DNA of 64,000 bases, taken from NCBI GenBank assembly GCA_030248215.1, contig JASANG010001239.1:1-64000 (forward strand). The letters run 5' to 3'. The translations under genes were made by a program, and so were the position numbers. This DNA comes from Enoplolaimus lenunculus. Taxonomy: Eukaryota > Nematoda > Enoplea > Enoplida > Thoracostomopsidae. Below the pieces are notes generated by a model. It did not search any database. It was not told the origin of the DNA and saw only the letters and a program-made list of their open reading frames with translations. The first letter of the stretch is position 1, and every line of letters begins with the position of its first letter. Of this stretch, positions 61,065-64,000 are shown in pieces.

Positions 61065-61313
61065 ATACCTTCTGGAGAGGCTAAATGAATATCAGTTCCC
61101 CCTCTTAATTCGGGTCACTACAGTAAAGCTTTCATTCATAATACAACAAACAATGGTGGATTGGATAGGCCTTTTCAATGGGGATTCATATTAAAAACAA
61201 CTTTGCGTTTAACCGCAGGATATACGGGATATATGTTGGTATACACGGTAAACTATAATTGGACACTTGAAAACAACCACATTGTCATAGATGGCTCGAA
61301 TGGAGGGTGGAAA

Positions 61314-61514
61314 TTAGGCCTGTCGCCAGAAGCTGTTCAGGCGGACTGACAGCCCCAGCATTAGAAAATGTTCCGCATCTCCTAGAAAAGATTCTAGCCA
61401 CACTTGTGTTTCTTCAATCGCATGCCCCACCGTCCCTTCCAACTGGTATAACTGACTACCGGCCCTCAGATAATCAACCCGTGCCGTCGAACTGCACGTC
61501 AATCCTCGTCTGAA
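61314..61514 (-). CDS. Possible 3' exon of an unknown - strand gene
   Basis: A - strand open segment that follows an AAATTTCAG acceptor and ends in TAA. It encodes about 65 residues with protein-like composition (LEGTVGHAIEETQVWLES). No domain was recognised and no partner exon was found. It may be an isolated gene remnant. Confidence 0.3.
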   Translation of the reverse strand, partial: FRRGLTCSSTARVDYLRAGSQLYQLEGTVGHAIEETQVWLESFLGDAEHFLMLGLSVRLNSFWRQA

Positions 61515-61584
61515 ATTTCTGGATCCGCCACTTTACACTGTGTATTAATTTGTTTCGCAAATATAAAAAGCAAATTCTGTTATA

Positions 61585-62700
61585 CGGCTGACACACTGTA
61601 AAATTTCAGTGAGTTGATTTTTAACTCAGAATGAGTTGAGTCACTCAGTCTGAGTTAGAACTGACAGAACTCAGAATTTTGAGTTTGATTCAGTTCATTC
61701 TGAGTTAATTAATCAACTCATCAAGAGTCAGTTCGACTCAGAGTGTGAGAATCAATTCAACTGAGAGTGAGGTAATTTTTACTCATATTATAATTCAGAA
61801 ATAACCAACTCGCTAGCTGAATTAACTAATCAACTAAACTATTTTCAAACAGTATACGAAATGTGTAGCTACCTGATCCTAGAATTAGCACAGCATAAAT
61901 ACAAGCTCTTCGGCGTAATTTCATATTTCTAAACAGTCTTCATAATTCGATGTCGGCAGGTTATTTGATGTTGCCAATCACTGCATTTGAAGTTTCGGTT
62001 ATTTCAATTATTTACCGCATTATTGATTGGTTGACCTGATAGCAGCAATTAATCACAACACTAATTTTATCAAACACTGATTTAGAAGAGACGTTGAAAT
62101 TGAGCCAAGTATGCTATCGGAAGGTATACAAGAATTGTTTGGGGGTAACAGAAACTTGTGTAGAAGCGAGGAAAAATAGATCGCTTTGACAGGCTTTAGA
62201 ATAAACCTTCACTGTCAATTTCAGTGAGTTGATTTCAACTCAGAATGGAGTTGAATCACTCAGGCTGTGAGTTAAGACTATCAGAACTGAGAATTTTGAG
62301 TAGATTCAATTCATTCTGAGTTAATTAATCAACTCACCCAGAGTCAGCTCAACTCAGAGTGAGAATTAACTCAACTGAGAGAGAGTTAATGTTTACTGAT
62401 ATTAATTCAGAAATAACCAACTGGCTAGCTGAATTGATTAATCAACTCATTGAAATTTACAGCGTCGGTTTAACTAATATTGTGCAACTCACCGCTGAAA
62501 AAGTAATGTTGGTGTGGGTAGACAGTGAATTCCAATAAGTTGATTAACTCCGAGAGAGAATTAGGTATTTCTGGCGATTTCTGAGTTAATAACAGTAAAT
62601 AGTAACTCGTTCTCAACTGATTAAGTTAACAGATTACTTTAACTCAGAATGAGTTAAAACAATACGGAATTCTGAGTTTTAAAATACCTAATTCACAACA
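61585..62700. repeat. TGAGTT/AACTCA palindromic element block
   Basis: CACTGTCAATTTCAGTGAGT at 62210 is mirrored by ACTCATTGAAATTTACAG near 62445, defining a roughly 255-bp inverted-repeat element. A related copy starts at 61590 with CACTGTAAAATTTCAGTGAG, and a third, more diverged one starts near 62520. Interiors are saturated with AACTCAGA and TCTGAGTT in both orientations. Several MITEs of one family side by side are the likeliest explanation. Confidence 0.65.
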
Positions 62701-63920
62701 AAGACTTAAATTTATAAGCCGGTTTGATTTTTACGTAGTTTGTTTTCAAAAATTTGTTTTCAATTTTTTAAAATATTGAAGTCTAATGAACATTTCTTAT
62801 ATTTTCGGGCTTGTAATTAATTACCTTAACTGATTATCATCAGTCGGTTGTATGTCTTGTAATTTTTGAACCAGCGAATGGTGAGGTTTGAAGCAAGCTT
62901 AGCACATTTCTCGCGCTGGACTTGCTCTCCGCAACCTGATGACAATTGCAAATTGCTATACGCATTTGGGGATACAGGCCAGGAAGCAAACATTAAAATT
63001 ACTTACAGAACAGAACCCTTTCAGTTTTTGTTAAAACTCAAATTTTACCTGTGAAGGTTCGTTAGCTTGACTTCAAGTACACTACAAAAAATGGTGAGTC
63101 AAATTGTCACTCTCTCTGAGATAGGCTCTACGGGACAAGTTTCAACACTCTTGTTTTTTAATACGTCTTCGCCGTTTGTTAGGTTGTATAATTAGGGAAT
63201 TTGGTTGAGCTTTAGCTCCAAATTTTGAGGTCGGATCCCTTGGCAATTCATTGTTTCTAAACCTTACATGTGTAAAAATTTAAAAAGCAAAATGAATCTT
63301 TTTTCCGGCATTTTCTCACATATCTCAGAAATATTTGTCTTCAATCGGTTATGAAACTTAAAGTGTTAATTTTCAAATTTATGAGGTCTACAAAAATTTC
63401 AGACCCAAATTTCTGAAAAAAGTCTGAAATTCAAGACACCTGGAGTCATGTTACCACATACATAATTGACATCTAGACATAAATTTACGACAACATTTCT
63501 TGATTTTCGTTAATAAGACAATTAATTTGGTGTTTAAACCAAAGTATAAAACAACGCGTAAGCCTAAACCTAGATCTTAAGCCTGAAGCCCTAAAGCCTT
63601 CCAGTCTCTAAAGTCTATCAGTCCCTCTGTCTCGCATATAGCGACTATGTGTCCTTATAATCTTTATCGGTTAAGGTTTTGATTAAACTTTTAGGCTTTT
63701 TACTAAGACTTTAATATTAAATTGTAAAATAAAAGCGAACGACAATATCACCAGAAACCTAACGCCATTCAAGGCATATTTATAGAGTAAAGTCATAATA
63801 TGTTTTATAATGAAGCGAAAATCTTCAAGTACACTTTTGTGAAGTAAAAACTGTCTAAGCGATAAGTATCCACAATGGTTATTGGTCTACGGTTAAAGTG
63901 AATAAACCGCCTTAAGCGAT
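62701..63920. other. Gene-free stretch
   Basis: An open + strand segment at 62866-63054 has protein-like composition but no splice signals or known motif. A degenerate TTAGGC-like region lies at 63555-63720. Nothing else was recognised. Confidence 0.35.
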
Positions 63921-63922
63921 CC

Positions 63923-64000
<78 letters not shown>
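63921..64000. repeat. (TA)n microsatellite at window end
   Basis: A TA dinucleotide run of about 70 bp, ending in GTGTGT at the window border. Confidence 0.95.

Overview
The window is animal DNA, AT-rich and packed with repeats. TTAGGC-type telomere-like strings are scattered throughout, and introns are short to medium with GTAAG-type donors and TTTYAG-type acceptors. This suggests a nematode with a repeat-rich genome. That is inference: no species marker is present and the strings are degenerate.

Main result. Positions 5 to about 430 and 58250 to 58606 are inverted copies of each other. Forty of their first 45 bases match, the first 20 without a break, and the trinucleotide TAA lies directly outside both. 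Between them lies an unusual gene set, mostly on the + strand: a C2H2 zinc-finger ORF (22032-22400); a 22-exon gene ending in a KMT5A/PR-Set7-like SET domain (23777-35331); a Ulp1/C48-type cysteine protease (35800-36354); a DDE transposase-like gene in at least five exons (44812-51672), whose likely 5' exon is a 4-kb coding minisatellite (40230-44422); and a NADAR-like plus SGNH-hydrolase fusion (54201-55367). A serine-rich multi-exon gene lies on the - strand near the left end (4389-6539). I propose one giant, about 58.6 kb, cargo-carrying DNA transposon. The transposase-like protein would move it, and the SET, Ulp1-like and NADAR/SGNH proteins would act on chromatin, ubiquitin-like or ADP-ribose marks. 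I saw no capsid, envelope, polymerase or reverse-transcriptase gene.

Just outside the right end, a - strand exon (58931-59392) encodes the N-terminal part of a Cys-loop (nicotinic-type) receptor subunit. Its next exons are not in the window, so the element may sit in an intron of this host gene or may have cut it.

The rest is repeats. There is a 146-bp satellite (15021-17105), an unusually GC-rich tandem block (59814-60210) and a block of TGAGTT/AACTCA palindromes (61585-62700). At least five families of short inverted-repeat (MITE-like) elements occur in several copies, some with clear 8-bp target duplications. One family carries TTAGGC-like arrays between its inverted repeats. Gene models come from reading frames, splice signals and intron-phase agreement by eye; no search or alignment was run.
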